From Bifidobacterium pseudocatenulatum DSM 20438 = JCM 1200 = LMG 10505 (GTDB lineage Bacteria > Actinomycetota > Actinomycetes > Actinomycetales > Bifidobacteriaceae), in the NCBI RefSeq assembly GCF_001025215.1, contig NZ_AP012330.1:1984001-2048000 (forward strand): a stretch of DNA of 64,000 nt. Reading direction: 5' to 3'. Each line of letters begins with the position of its first letter. Position 1 is the stretch's first letter. The notes below the pieces were generated by a model. The model made no database searches. It worked only from the letters and a program-made list of their open reading frames with translations, and was not told where the DNA came from. The translations under genes were made by a program, and so were the position numbers. Shown piece by piece: positions 1 through 9,063 of this stretch.

Positions 1-1111
1 GTTCATACAATTCGCGGGACAGGTCGAACAGCATTTTCGCGTCATCGGTCAGGCTTTGCTGCTGCCACGCGTATGCCACGGATTTCAGCACCGCCCATAG
101 GGTAATCGGCGAGGTCAAAGCCACCTTGCGTGCAAACGCGTCATCCATCAGCGTCGGGTCAGTTTCCAAAGCCGCCTGCAGCAGGGATTCGTTGGGGATG
201 AAGGCGATCACAAAATCGGGGGCATCGGCGAACGCGTTCCAATAGGCCTTGTCGCCCAAGGTCTTCACATGTTCACGCACTGCCTTGGCATGCGCATGCA
301 GCAGCTCCGACTTTCGCGTCAGCTCCTCGGGCGTGGCGGTATCGGGAATCTCGCACGCCTTCTGGTAGTCGGCATACGGAGCCTTGGCATCGATTGGAAT
401 GGTTTTGCCGCCCGGCATATGGATGACCATATCCGGACGCTGCGTACGCCCATCCACGTCGGTGACGACCACCTGGGTGTCAAAATCCACATGTTCCAGC
501 AGTCCCGCGGATTCCACGATGTTCCTCAGCTGCGCCTCACCCCACGCGCCGCGCACCTTGTTGTTGCGCAACGCGGACGACAGGGCGTTGGTTTCGCGGT
601 CAAGACGAGCCTGCTGCTCGCCAAGGCCTTTGAGCTGCTCGCCAAGCGCACCCATTTCCCGCTTGCGACCCTCTTCGATCTGCGAAACCTTCTGCTGCAG
701 GGCGTCAAGATTCTTCTGCACGGGCGCGAGCGCGGACAATACCTTGCTCTGCTCCTGCAGTTTTCGCTCGTTTTCGGCCTGCTTGCGTTCCGCTTCGGCC
801 GCGGCCCGCTCACGCTCCCGCTCCACTCGTTCCTGTTCGGCCCGTTGGGCCTGCGCGAGCTGCGATTTGAGATAGGTCAACTGTTGGGCCAACCCTTCCG
901 CCTGCGTGCGGTATTGGGTCACCGCCGTGGACAATTCGCTGATTTCCTGCCGATCAGCTTCGATCTGCGCTTTCGCCTCGTTAAGATCAGCGGTTTTCGC
1001 ATCACGGGCCATTTCCTGCCCTTTGGAACGGCCCGCAAAAAAGCCGGCCGCGGCTCCAAGCACGGCCACAACCACCAGAAGAATCACCACAAACACAGGA
1101 TTGTCGAACAT
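1..1111 (-). CDS. rmuC: DNA recombination protein RmuC, 3' end cut by window
   Basis: The N-terminal 370 codons are visible; the C-terminus lies beyond the left edge. Translation begins MFDNPVFVVILLVVVAV, an N-terminal membrane anchor. A long Glu/Arg/Gln-rich coiled coil follows (about residues 35-150). The RmuC nuclease-like domain comes next, with the segments RGAWGEAQLRNI, DAKAPYADY and FIPNESLL. The family limits DNA rearrangement and is thought to act as a membrane-tethered nuclease-like factor; the exact reaction is not settled. The start is the first ATG in frame, at 1111 on the minus strand. The upstream neighbour at 1284 is divergent, so this is the promoter-proximal end of its unit. 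Confidence 0.92.
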   Translation of the reverse strand, partial: MFDNPVFVVILLVVVAVLGAAAGFFAGRSKGQEMARDAKTADLNEAKAQIEADRQEISELSTAVTQYRTQAEGLAQQLTYLKSQLAQAQRAEQERVERERERAAAEAERKQAENERKLQEQSKVLSALAPVQKNLDALQQKVSQIEEGRKREMGALGEQLKGLGEQQARLDRETNALSSALRNNKVRGAWGEAQLRNIVESAGLLEHVDFDTQVVVTDVDGRTQRPDMVIHMPGGKTIPIDAKAPYADYQKACEIPDTATPEELTRKSELLHAHAKAVREHVKTLGDKAYWNAFADAPDFVIAFIPNESLLQAALETDPTLMDDAFARKVALTSPITLWAVLKSVAYAWQQQSLTDDAKMLFDLSRELYE

Positions 1112-1283
1112 ATGTTCTATATAACAGCATGACCAAGACATCTTGGAAGATCAAAGTTCGCAAGACATCCATGCCCAGCTGCATTATGCTTGGAGCCGAA
1201 AGCATGCTCACGAACATGCGGCAACGCGAGCACGCTGAATATTCGAGAGGCATTCAAGAGGCAATCCGGGGGTTCGGAAACAC

Positions 1284-2168
1284 ATGGGATTCGATTTGTT
1301 TATGACGGTGGCGGCGATTGTTGCGGCGGCCGTGGCCACTTGGGCCATCCTCAGGCTATTCCTAAGCGAAAACGATGACATAGCCCCCTCCCACCAACGC
1401 ATCACCGATGACAAGCCCGCCAAGAATCACACCGAAAATCACACCGAAAATCCAGACGAGGCAGCCGGCGCAACACACCGAAGCGACATCGCCAAGAGTC
1501 TCGCCATCGCAACCATACTGACCGCTCCCACATTCACCGTAACCATGCTGACATTCGGCGGCATCACACTTCCCCACTGGCTGACCAATCCATGGCTGCA
1601 CGCCATCATCGCCACGCCGGTCATGTTCTACTGCGCCGCGCCGATGCACAATCGCGGTATCGCCGCCCTGAAAAGCCACACGCCCAACGCGGATTCGCTG
1701 CTGTCGCTCGCCATGACCATTGTGTACGTCTACAGTCTGCTGGCGTGCGTGGTGTCGTGGATTTTCCCCGCGGGGTCACGCAATCAGTATTTCGCTTTCG
1801 CAAGCATGGTCGCCGTGCTATCGCTTGCGATTTCGCTGATCGCGCAACGCCCCATGGCAAAGAAAGCATCGGAAGGCGATATTCCGACCGCACAATCGCA
1901 AGAAAAGCAAGAAATACAATCGCAAGAAACGCAAGAAACACAGCAAAGCATGGATACGCTTATCCAGGCCAGCATCACATATGAGATTCGCACGCGGGTA
2001 ACGCAGATTACCGCGACCGTGACGATGGTCATCGCGGTGTGGACGTTCGCTTTGTGGCTGATTTTCGGGCTTCAGCCGAAGCTTGCGATCGCCGTGTTGA
2101 TCGGTGCGACGGTTTTGACGGTCGCAGGCTTGGTTTTGCAGGCATATGACCGCCAACCGTCACGGTAA
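1284..2168 (+). CDS. Membrane protein resembling the transmembrane part of a copper P-type ATPase
   Basis: 294 residues. There is an N-terminal membrane segment (about 5-25), a polar His/Asn-rich linker, then about six hydrophobic segments in two blocks split by a Gln/Glu-rich stretch (about 200-220). Residues 75-155 read like the membrane domain of P1B copper ATPases: a TAPTF segment, then PWLHAIIATPVMF, a His/Arg-rich turn, and a NADSLLSLAMTIVYVYS segment matching the usual NMDTLIALG...YLYS motif. The CPC metal site, DKTGT phosphorylation motif and ATP-binding domain are absent, so it cannot be a working pump. It may be a remnant or a repurposed membrane scaffold. No good ribosome-binding site is visible, so the start is uncertain. 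Confidence 0.6.
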   Translation: MGFDLFMTVAAIVAAAVATWAILRLFLSENDDIAPSHQRITDDKPAKNHTENHTENPDEAAGATHRSDIAKSLAIATILTAPTFTVTMLTFGGITLPHWLTNPWLHAIIATPVMFYCAAPMHNRGIAALKSHTPNADSLLSLAMTIVYVYSLLACVVSWIFPAGSRNQYFAFASMVAVLSLAISLIAQRPMAKKASEGDIPTAQSQEKQEIQSQETQETQQSMDTLIQASITYEIRTRVTQITATVTMVIAVWTFALWLIFGLQPKLAIAVLIGATVLTVAGLVLQAYDRQPSR

Positions 2169-2203
2169 AACGGTTTTCGCAAAAGAAAATCGCGCAATCG
2201 CAC

Positions 2204-2240
2204 GAAAAATGGGCGGACCCGCATGTGCGCAGTCCGCCCA
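2204..2240 (-). terminator. Rho-independent terminator of clpB
   Basis: Nine-base arms TGGGCGGAC (2210-2218) and GTCCGCCCA (2232-2240). Read on the minus strand the stem is followed by a run of five T. It lies about 80 bp past the clpB stop. Confidence 0.8.
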
Positions 2241-2321
2241 CCGTCAACGGTTAGACCGTTTTGTGACTCGGCCAATCAACAGTCAGTCAGGCCAAACCGA
2301 TCAGCCGAATGACTCCGACCG

Positions 2322-5024
2322 TCACTTAGCCTCTGCCGAAAAATCGTCGTCAATCTGCCCCGGCGCCCACGAGGAGAGCTCCAAATGGTCGCCGCCGGTC
2401 TGATCCACAAGCACGGTGTCGCCGTCGTGCACTTCGCCGGCCAGCAGCATGCGCGCCAACTGGTCGCCGACTTCGGTTTGTACCAAACGACGCAGCGGGC
2501 GAGCGCCATACGCCGGGTCGTAACCGGTGTTGGCGAGCCAATCGCGCGCCGAATCGGTAACATCCAGCTTGATGCGGCGATCCGCCAAGCGGGCCGAAAC
2601 CTGCGCCACCTGAATGTCCACGATGCCGCCGAGCTCTTCGCGCGTAAGCGGGTGGAACATAACCAGTTCATCCAAGCGGTTGATGAATTCCGGCTTGAAC
2701 TGCATATGCACGGCGTCCATCACGGCCTTCTTCTTGGCTTCGTCATCCAGTTCGGTGTTCACCAGGAACTGCGAGCCAAGGTTGGAGGTCATGATCAGAA
2801 TCGTGTTCTTGAAGTCCACGGTCCTGCCCTGCCCGTCGGTCAAACGGCCGTCGTCGAGCACCTGCAACAGCACGTCGAATACTTCAGGATTGGCCTTTTC
2901 AACCTCATCGAACAGCACCACCGAATATGGGCGGCGACGCACGGCTTCAGTCAGCTGGCCACCCTCCTCATAGCCGATGTAGCCTGGCGCAGCACCGATT
3001 AGACGAGACACGGAGGCCTTCTCCATGTACTCGCTCATGTCAATGCGCACCATGGCCTTTTCATCGTCGAACAGGAAGTCGGCGAGCGCCTTGGCGAGCT
3101 CGGTCTTGCCCACGCCGGTCGGGCCGAGGAACAGGAACGAGCCGGTTGGGCGGTTCGGGTCGGAAATGCCCGCACGCGAACGACGTACCGCATCGGAAAC
3201 CGCTTGAATGGCTTCCTTCTGGCCGATCACACGTTTGCCGAGATAGTCTTCCATGGTCAGCAGCTTCTCGTTTTCGCCTTGCATGAGGCGTCCGACGGGA
3301 ATGCCCGTCCAGTCGGACACGATTTCGGCCACGGAGTCGGCGTCAACGCGGTCCGGCACCATCGGAATATCGCCACCCAAGCCACCGTCAGCACCGCCTG
3401 CCGCACTGTTCTTGGCCGCCGCCTCGTTTTGTTCGGCTTGCGCGATCTCCTTCTGGATGGCCGGAATTTCGCCATAGTTGATGGCGGAGGATTTCGCCAG
3501 ATCGCCTTCGCGTTCATACCGTTCGGCTTGGGTGCGTAGTTCGTCGAGCTTCTTGCGCAGGTCGCCGATGCGGTTGTGCCCGTTCTTTTCGGCGTCCCAG
3601 CGTGCTTTCAGACCGTTGAGTTTCTCGCTTTTGTCGGCGATTTCCTTGTTGAGGTCGTCGAGACGTTCCTTGGCGCTTTCATCAAGCTCGTTTTCCGCTT
3701 TCTGCGCGTCGGCATCGTCTTTCGGATTGCCAAGCAGGTACGATTTTTCCATCTTGAGACGGTCGACCTGACGCTGCAGTTCGTCGATTTCCTCAGGCGA
3801 GGAGTCGAGTTCCATGCGCAGGTGCGATGCGGCCTCGTCAACCAGATCGATGGCTTTGTCCGGCAGCTGACGGCCGGAAATATACCGGTTCGACAGCGTC
3901 GCCGCGGCCACGAGCGCATCGTCTCCGATGGTCACCTTGTGGTGGGCTTCGTATTTCGGTGCGATGCCACGCAGGATGGCGATGGTGTCTTCCACGCTCG
4001 GCTCTCCTACGAACACCTGCTGGAAACGGCGTTCCAATGCCGGATCCTTTTCGATGTTCTCACGGTATTCGTCGAGTGTGGTGGCACCGATCAGGCGCAG
4101 TTCGCCTCGCGCGAGCATGGGTTTGAGCATGTTGCCCGCGTCCATGGATCCTTCGGCCGCGCCCGCGCCGACGATGGTATGGATCTCATCGATGAACGTG
4201 ATGATCTGCCCGTCTGCGTTCTTGATTTCCTGCAGCACGCTCTTCAGGCGTTCCTCGAACTCGCCACGGTATTTCGAACCTGCCACCATGGAGCCCAGAT
4301 CAAGCGAGATGAGCTTCTTGTTTTGCAGGGTGGTCGGCACATCGCCGGCGACGATACGCTGCGCAAGGCCTTCCACCACGGCGGTTTTGCCCACGCCAGG
4401 CTCGCCGATCAGCACCGGATTGTTCTTGGTGCGGCGGCTCAGGATCTGGATGACTCGGCGGATTTCCTGATCGCGGCCGATCACGGGGTCGAGCTTGCCT
4501 TCTTTCGCGGCTGCCGTCAGGTCGGTCGAATACTTTTCGAGGGCTTTGTAGGAGCCTTCGGCGTCGGGACTGGTCACTTTCGCGCCTCCTCGGATCGTTG
4601 GCACGGCTTTGCGTAGCGCGTCGGCGGTCACGCCGTATTGTTCCATGATTTGCGCGCTCTGATTCGGCTTTGCCGCCGCGATGGCGATGAGCAGATGTTC
4701 GGTGGATACGTATTCGTCGCCCATCTGCTGCATTTCCTTGCCGGCTTGCGCAAGTACTGCGGATAGTTGCCTGCTGACTTGCGGTTGCGCGGTGGTCGAT
4801 CCGCTGACGCTTGGCAGCGCGTCCTGCGCTTGGTGCACGGCGGCGCTGATGTTCTGCGCGTTGCCGCCCGCGGCTTCGATCAGACCGCGGATCACGCCGT
4901 TTTCCTGGCGCAGCAGCGCGTCAAGCAGGTGCAGGGTTTCGACTTGCGCGTTGCCTGCTGCCGACGCGTTCTGTACGGCGTCGGAAATGGCTTCCTGCGC
5001 CATTGTGGTGAACTTCTGTTCCAT
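2322..5024 (-). CDS. clpB: ATP-dependent disaggregase ClpB
   Basis: 900 residues, the usual ClpB size plus a small Gly-rich insert near 540-552. Domains in order: Clp N domain (1-150), first AAA+ ring with Walker A GEPGVGKT at 207-214 and Walker B ITFIDE near 275, coiled-coil middle domain (about 400-520), second AAA+ ring with GPTGVGKT at 634-641 and VVLFDE near 702. ClpB works with DnaK to pull polypeptides out of aggregates in the cytoplasm. The frame is open further upstream, but the ATG at 5024 is chosen because GGAGGATGAT precedes it and family homology starts there ([10 protein letters not shown]). A HAIR-type inverted repeat lies about 110 bp upstream, so control by HspR is likely. 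Confidence 0.97.
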   Translation of the reverse strand: MEQKFTTMAQEAISDAVQNASAAGNAQVETLHLLDALLRQENGVIRGLIEAAGGNAQNISAAVHQAQDALPSVSGSTTAQPQVSRQLSAVLAQAGKEMQQMGDEYVSTEHLLIAIAAAKPNQSAQIMEQYGVTADALRKAVPTIRGGAKVTSPDAEGSYKALEKYSTDLTAAAKEGKLDPVIGRDQEIRRVIQILSRRTKNNPVLIGEPGVGKTAVVEGLAQRIVAGDVPTTLQNKKLISLDLGSMVAGSKYRGEFEERLKSVLQEIKNADGQIITFIDEIHTIVGAGAAEGSMDAGNMLKPMLARGELRLIGATTLDEYRENIEKDPALERRFQQVFVGEPSVEDTIAILRGIAPKYEAHHKVTIGDDALVAAATLSNRYISGRQLPDKAIDLVDEAASHLRMELDSSPEEIDELQRQVDRLKMEKSYLLGNPKDDADAQKAENELDESAKERLDDLNKEIADKSEKLNGLKARWDAEKNGHNRIGDLRKKLDELRTQAERYEREGDLAKSSAINYGEIPAIQKEIAQAEQNEAAAKNSAAGGADGGLGGDIPMVPDRVDADSVAEIVSDWTGIPVGRLMQGENEKLLTMEDYLGKRVIGQKEAIQAVSDAVRRSRAGISDPNRPTGSFLFLGPTGVGKTELAKALADFLFDDEKAMVRIDMSEYMEKASVSRLIGAAPGYIGYEEGGQLTEAVRRRPYSVVLFDEVEKANPEVFDVLLQVLDDGRLTDGQGRTVDFKNTILIMTSNLGSQFLVNTELDDEAKKKAVMDAVHMQFKPEFINRLDELVMFHPLTREELGGIVDIQVAQVSARLADRRIKLDVTDSARDWLANTGYDPAYGARPLRRLVQTEVGDQLARMLLAGEVHDGDTVLVDQTGGDHLELSSWAPGQIDDDFSAEAK

Positions 5025-5118
5025 ATCATCCTCCATGGTTCGCGCCGATCGTCCGTTTTTCGCACGGTCGCGTCGACGCATATGTCGTTGTCTGATATGC
5101 TCAACCGACTTCACCACC

Positions 5119-5158
5119 ATTCTATTCCCAAAAGTTGAGCCTGCAACACTCAACTTTT
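5119..5158 (-). promoter_or_regulatory. HAIR (HspR) operator and overlapping promoter of clpB
   Basis: A perfect inverted repeat has arms AAAAGTTGAG (5130-5139) and CTCAACTTTT (5149-5158) with a nine-base spacer. This contains TTGAG-N9-CTCAA, the core of the HspR-associated inverted repeat (HAIR). On the minus strand a possible -35 TTGCAG (5141-5146) and -10 TAGAAT (5119-5124) are 16 bp apart and overlap the repeat. Bound HspR would therefore block initiation. The HspR role is inferred from the motif. Confidence 0.8.
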
Positions 5159-5195
5159 GTTCACTAAACGGGAAATCGCGAACAACGCAGCACAA

Positions 5196-5226
5196 AGGCC
5201 GTCACCCACGAAAGGTGACGGCCTTC
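5196..5226 (-). terminator. Terminator hairpin after the fumarylacetoacetase-family gene
   Basis: Perfect 12-bp arms AAGGCCGTCACC and GGTGACGGCCTT around a seven-base loop, 33 bp past the stop at 5259. The T tract is short. Confidence 0.65.
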
Positions 5227-5258
5227 ATATCTTCAATATGTCAATCAGCAATCGGCAA

Positions 5259-6080
5259 TCAGCCGCGCACCACCACGTTGCGCAGGCTGCCGATGCCTTC
5301 GACGTGCACGATCGCCTCGTCGCCCGGATCAAGATGGCCGGAAGCGTTCGGCGTGCCCGTCAGAATCACGTCGCCCGGCAGCAGCGTCGTGAAGCTGGAA
5401 ATCGCCGCGATCTGCTCCGGAATGCCGTGAATCAGATTCGCCGTGGTGCCGGAAGCCAGCTCGACATCCTCACCGTTCAGCGTGAAGGAGATCTTCGCGT
5501 CCTTCCAATCCAAATCGTCGCGGGTCACGATCCACGGGCCGAGCGGGCAGGAGGTGTCGAAGCCTTTCGCACGCGTCCACATCGGGTCAAGTCCCTGCAG
5601 GTCACGCAATGTCACATCGTTCACGCAAGTGAAGCCGAGCACGTAATCCATGGCCTGTTCGACCGTCACGTTCTTGGCGATGCGCCCCATCACCACGGCC
5701 ACTTCCGGCTCGAAATTCATATCGTTCGAGTACGACGGGATCACGATCGGATCGTCCGGGCCGATCACCGACGTGCTCGGCTTGGAGAAGATCACCATGT
5801 CTTCCGGAGCGTGCTTGATGTCGGAATGGCCTGCTTCATGCATGAACTGCGCGTGCGCCTCGTAATTCTTGGCCAGCCCGTATACCTTCGACGGGATCAC
5901 CGGAGAGAGCAGACGAACGCCATCGCCATCCACCGGAAAACGCTCGCCGGTCGGCTTCACACCGGCACCGGCCAGAGGATGCCCCTCAAGCGCCACGAGA
6001 TAGTCCTTGCCGTCGCTTTCGTCGGTCTGCACGAAAGCGTATTGCGGTACATCATTATGCGAAAAACGTGCGATTCTCAT
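5259..6080 (-). CDS. Fumarylacetoacetate hydrolase family protein
   Basis: 273 residues, starting MRIARFSHND at 6080. The frame runs open upstream to 6134, but homology begins here. The FAH catalytic-domain signature is clear: SKVYGLAKNYEAHAQFM, FSKPSTSVIGPDDPI, the metal-binding FEPEVAVVMGR, and GDVILTGTPNAS near the C-terminus. Family members hydrolyse or decarboxylate small beta-diketone or oxo acids with Mg2+ (5-oxopent-3-ene-1,2,5-tricarboxylate-like, acylpyruvate or oxaloacetate). The exact substrate cannot be read from sequence. It stands alone between clpB and yggS, each with its own terminator, so it is probably monocistronic. Confidence 0.88.
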   Translation of the reverse strand: MRIARFSHNDVPQYAFVQTDESDGKDYLVALEGHPLAGAGVKPTGERFPVDGDGVRLLSPVIPSKVYGLAKNYEAHAQFMHEAGHSDIKHAPEDMVIFSKPSTSVIGPDDPIVIPSYSNDMNFEPEVAVVMGRIAKNVTVEQAMDYVLGFTCVNDVTLRDLQGLDPMWTRAKGFDTSCPLGPWIVTRDDLDWKDAKISFTLNGEDVELASGTTANLIHGIPEQIAAISSFTTLLPGDVILTGTPNASGHLDPGDEAIVHVEGIGSLRNVVVRG

Positions 6081-6156
6081 GTCTGCCAGTCTACCCGCAA
6101 CAATCGTCGAATCGTCCATATCATCGACATGCAACGCCCGACAATCAAAAACATCG

Positions 6157-6194
6157 AAAAAAAAAACGGGCCATCACATCATGCGAAGGCCCGT
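6157..6194 (-). terminator. Terminator of the YggS gene
   Basis: Arms ACGGGCC (6166-6172) and GGCCCGT (6188-6194). Read on the minus strand, the stem is followed by about nine T. Confidence 0.85.
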
Positions 6195-6209
6195 CACAGG
6201 AAGAAAACG

Positions 6210-7034
6210 TCAGATAAAAGCACGCTCGCCGAAAATCGCGGTGCCGACGCGCACGATGGTGGATCCTTCCGCAACCGCAAGTTCCATGTCGCCGGTCATG
6301 CCCATCGACAGTTCGCGGCAGGATTGCGTGCCCGGCTCGCCGGATTCGAGAATATGGTCGCGGGTTTTGCGCAGGTGCTCGAATCCCTTGCGGATGGCGG
6401 TTTCGTCGTCGACATGCGCGCCGATGGTCATCAGCCCCTGCAATTCAAGTCCGTCCAATGTACCGATTTTTTGCGCGATGCGGATGGCATGCGAGGGATC
6501 GCAGCCGGATTTCGACGCCTCACCCGATTCGTTGACTTCCAGCAGCACGCCCACGGTGATGCCGCGCGCCACGGCCCTGCGTGAGATTTTCTCCGCCAAG
6601 TCAAGGGAATCAACCGATTCGATGGTGTTGACGACCGGCAGCACTTTGCCGATCTTATTGCTTTGCAGCTGGCCGATCAGATGGAACGGAATATGCTCAC
6701 CCGCAATAGTGGAAGCGCCGGCATCGTCGGCAACGCCCAACGCGAATCCGCGCTCCCCGCAACGTGCCATCAATCCTTCGGCCTTCGCCATCACTTCCTG
6801 CGGACGATTCTCGCCGATCATACGCACGCCAGCGTCGATCGCAGCCATGATCTCACCTACGTCGCGCGTTTTCGTGGCGGCAAGCAGGCGTACGGAACCT
6901 GCGTCACGCCCGGCATGCTGCTCCGCCGATGCGATGCGGTCCAGCACACGGTGCACGCCATCGGCGATCTGCACGGCACGCACACCGTCGATCACCTCAT
7001 TGGCAAGATTCTTATGGTCCATATATGCAGTCAT
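6210..7034 (-). CDS. yggS: YggS-family pyridoxal phosphate homeostasis protein
   Basis: 274 residues with an alanine-racemase-type N-terminal barrel. Landmarks are LLAATKTRD, where the lysine binds PLP, the conserved IGENRPQE, FHLIGQLQSNK, and LSMGMTGDMELAV near the end. The family binds PLP without known catalysis and balances vitamin B6 and amino-acid pools in the cytoplasm. The N-terminus is slightly extended; starts at 7034 or 7022 are both possible. In actinobacteria yggS often sits in the division cluster by ftsZ/sepF, but here the neighbours are unrelated. The 3' end has a strong terminator. Confidence 0.92.
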   Translation of the reverse strand: MTAYMDHKNLANEVIDGVRAVQIADGVHRVLDRIASAEQHAGRDAGSVRLLAATKTRDVGEIMAAIDAGVRMIGENRPQEVMAKAEGLMARCGERGFALGVADDAGASTIAGEHIPFHLIGQLQSNKIGKVLPVVNTIESVDSLDLAEKISRRAVARGITVGVLLEVNESGEASKSGCDPSHAIRIAQKIGTLDGLELQGLMTIGAHVDDETAIRKGFEHLRKTRDHILESGEPGTQSCRELSMGMTGDMELAVAEGSTIVRVGTAIFGERAFI

Positions 7035-7083
7035 GTTCAGCCTCTTGCGTTCAATCCCAACTACCTCTACCAGAGTAAGAAGA

Positions 7084-7138
7084 AGCCCGTACGACGGTCT
7101 GAAGTGAAGCGATAAAGCGACCGATATCCGTACGGGCT
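7084..7138. other. Long stem-loop upstream of yggS
   Basis: Outer arms AGCCCGTACG (7084-7093) and CGTACGGGCT (7129-7138) are perfect complements. An inner pair CGGTC (7095-7099) / GACCG (7118-7122) extends the helix. It lies between the 3' end of the minus-strand HTH gene and the yggS start. It could terminate the former (a T-rich TTCTTCTTAC follows on the minus strand) or act as a leader or operator for yggS. Confidence 0.5.
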
Positions 7139-7268
7139 AATAAAACAGACGGCAGTAGAAGGGGGAACTTCAAAGACTCCGTCCGACAGCAACTATATGC
7201 AAGATTTACTAAACACGCGCCGAAAAAACTTTTTTCTTCAAAAAAAAATTTTCTCAGCGAACTCAAAT

Positions 7269-7676
7269 TCAGCCTTGCGATTCGTCTAATTTGCGTTCCA
7301 AAGCATCAACGCGTTCCTTCAACGCAAGCACCTGACACGTCAGCGATCGAATCTGCCCCAACTGCACAGTCACCAATCGTTCCCTGGTGTCGGAAGACAA
7401 GGCGCCCGTCGTGGAATTGCTTCTTGCGGCCGCCATAATATCCAGATCCACTTTCCAACGTGCGATATTACGTTCCACACGCTTGCGCCCGATGATCGCA
7501 GGGCTCAACCCAGCCGACGTGAAAATCGTGCTCGGCCGCTCGCCATCCAAATATCGGCGCATGCAACTGATCTGAAAATCACGCGAATACGTGATCCGAT
7601 TTTCCGTAACCGACTCAACCGCCGGCAACGCACGAAGATACTCGACCTCCGTGTTACTAAACTGCCTTTTCGTCAT
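7269..7676 (-). CDS. HTH-domain protein with C-terminal coiled coil
   Basis: 135 residues if started at the ATG at 7676 (MTKRQFSN); the frame is open to 7769. The N-terminal 80 residues look like two helix-turn-helix units of the kind found in IS3-type OrfA proteins: NTEVEYLRAL, then SRDFQISCMRRYLDGE and PSTIFTSAGLS, ending ERNIARWK. A C-terminal coiled coil (LTCQVLALKERVDALERKL) suggests dimerisation. No transposase catalytic partner or terminal repeats are nearby. It is therefore either an orphaned transposase helper or a domesticated DNA-binding protein. No function is assigned. Confidence 0.6.
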   Translation of the reverse strand: MTKRQFSNTEVEYLRALPAVESVTENRITYSRDFQISCMRRYLDGERPSTIFTSAGLSPAIIGRKRVERNIARWKVDLDIMAAARSNSTTGALSSDTRERLVTVQLGQIRSLTCQVLALKERVDALERKLDESQG

Positions 7677-7883
7677 ATCGACCCCATTCATCCGACAAAA
7701 CGGAATACCATTCTCGTGCTCGTAGATTACCATCACAAACGAACGCGCCCGAACGGCATATACTACCACTTTAACGTAAGGCTATGGGGGCTCACGCCAC
7801 CTGAATCGCCCTACGCTAAACCTAGCTAAACCCCAACGGGTACAGTTGCGTACTGCCACAGTCAACCCACCAAAGGAGCAGCC

Positions 7884-9017
7884 ATGACCGGCCGATTCGC
7901 ACCAACCCCATCAGGACGCATGCACATCGGCAACGTTTACGCCATGCTCGGAGCATGGCTTTCCGCCCGCAAATCGGGTGATTCCATACGGCTGCGCATC
8001 GAAGACATCGACGAGCCACGAGTGGTTCCCGGCGCCGCCGAAACCATGATGCGCGATCTCGAATGGCTTGGTCTCGGTTGGGATGACGAACCGGTATTCC
8101 AGTCGTCGCGACACGCCCTATACCAGGAAGCGCTTGAGCTTCTCAGCAAGCTGAGCTTTGACGAAATCAGCGATATTATCAGTACTGGTTCCAACGATTC
8201 CAAGCCCTGCAGCACTACAGCAGGCAACGAAGCAGCCACCTCTGAGGCAACACCGCTCATCTACCCCTGCTTCTGCTCGCGCGCCGACATCCGCGCCGCC
8301 TCTGCGCCACAGGAAGGCGATCGTTTCACCGTGTACCCAGGAACATGCCGACGCCTCATCGCCAGCGAACCGCAGCGTGCGAAACAACGCCTCGCCAACA
8401 ACGACCGCCACTCGATGCGCATCGCCACCGCCGACACCACCATCACCTTCCACGACGAAGTATTCGGCACCCAGCAATACAACCTCGCCCACGACATCGG
8501 CGACATCATCGTGCGCCGCTCGGACGGCATCTACTCCTACCAGCTGGCCGTCACCGTGGACGACCTCGACATGGGCATCACCGACATTGTGCGCGGCCGT
8601 GATCTGCTTCGCTCCAACGCTTTGCAAATCTACATTCGCAAAGCCCTTATCAACGCGGGATTCAAGCCTTCCGAACCGACACAGCCCTTCCATCCTGCCG
8701 ACGGTTCCAATAAACCTGACGATGTGACCATCTCATACGCGCATCTGCCCCTCATCGACAACGCAGCCGGCCAACGCCTTGCCAAACGCGAGCGCTCGCT
8801 CGATCTCGGCATACTCACGGCACACGGCGCCACCGCGCAACAGATCATCGGCTATTGCGCATGGCTGCTCGGATTGCAGGGAGACCTGAAACACACCAAA
8901 CCGCAGCCTATGAGCGCCGACGAAGCGCTTGGCGTATTCAGTTGGGATGCCGTTCGCACCAACACGTCAGACCGCACGCTCGATCAAGGCGAGTTCAACG
9001 CATATTTCGGACTGTAG
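7884..9017 (+). CDS. gluQ: Glutamyl-Q tRNA(Asp) synthetase
   Basis: 377 residues, resembling GluRS but lacking its anticodon-binding domain. It opens [13 protein letters not shown], carrying the HIGH-type motif at 13-16. A zinc site is formed by CFC (129-131), Tyr151 and Cys155. The KMSKS-like motif is KRERS at 301-305, followed by LDLGIL. The enzyme activates glutamate without tRNA and transfers it to the queuine base at position 34 of tRNA-Asp. Residues 85-127 hold a low-complexity Ser/Thr/Ala insert just before the zinc site, which is longer than usual. A clear AAAGGAG lies eight bases before the ATG. The gene converges on the DUF3152 pseudogene. Confidence 0.92.
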   Translation: MTGRFAPTPSGRMHIGNVYAMLGAWLSARKSGDSIRLRIEDIDEPRVVPGAAETMMRDLEWLGLGWDDEPVFQSSRHALYQEALELLSKLSFDEISDIISTGSNDSKPCSTTAGNEAATSEATPLIYPCFCSRADIRAASAPQEGDRFTVYPGTCRRLIASEPQRAKQRLANNDRHSMRIATADTTITFHDEVFGTQQYNLAHDIGDIIVRRSDGIYSYQLAVTVDDLDMGITDIVRGRDLLRSNALQIYIRKALINAGFKPSEPTQPFHPADGSNKPDDVTISYAHLPLIDNAAGQRLAKRERSLDLGILTAHGATAQQIIGYCAWLLGLQGDLKHTKPQPMSADEALGVFSWDAVRTNTSDRTLDQGEFNAYFGL

Positions 9018-9063
9018 GCCCTATTCTGCAGTTTTATTCTGCAGCTCTATTCCGCAATCGCGT

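Noticed and set aside
3576..4616. 346-codon open frame opposite clpB
   Set aside because: Antisense to ClpB; no domain recognisable.
5157..6584. 475-codon plus-strand frame crossing two minus-strand genes
   Set aside because: It runs through the fumarylacetoacetase-family gene, a terminator and part of yggS, so it cannot be a real gene.
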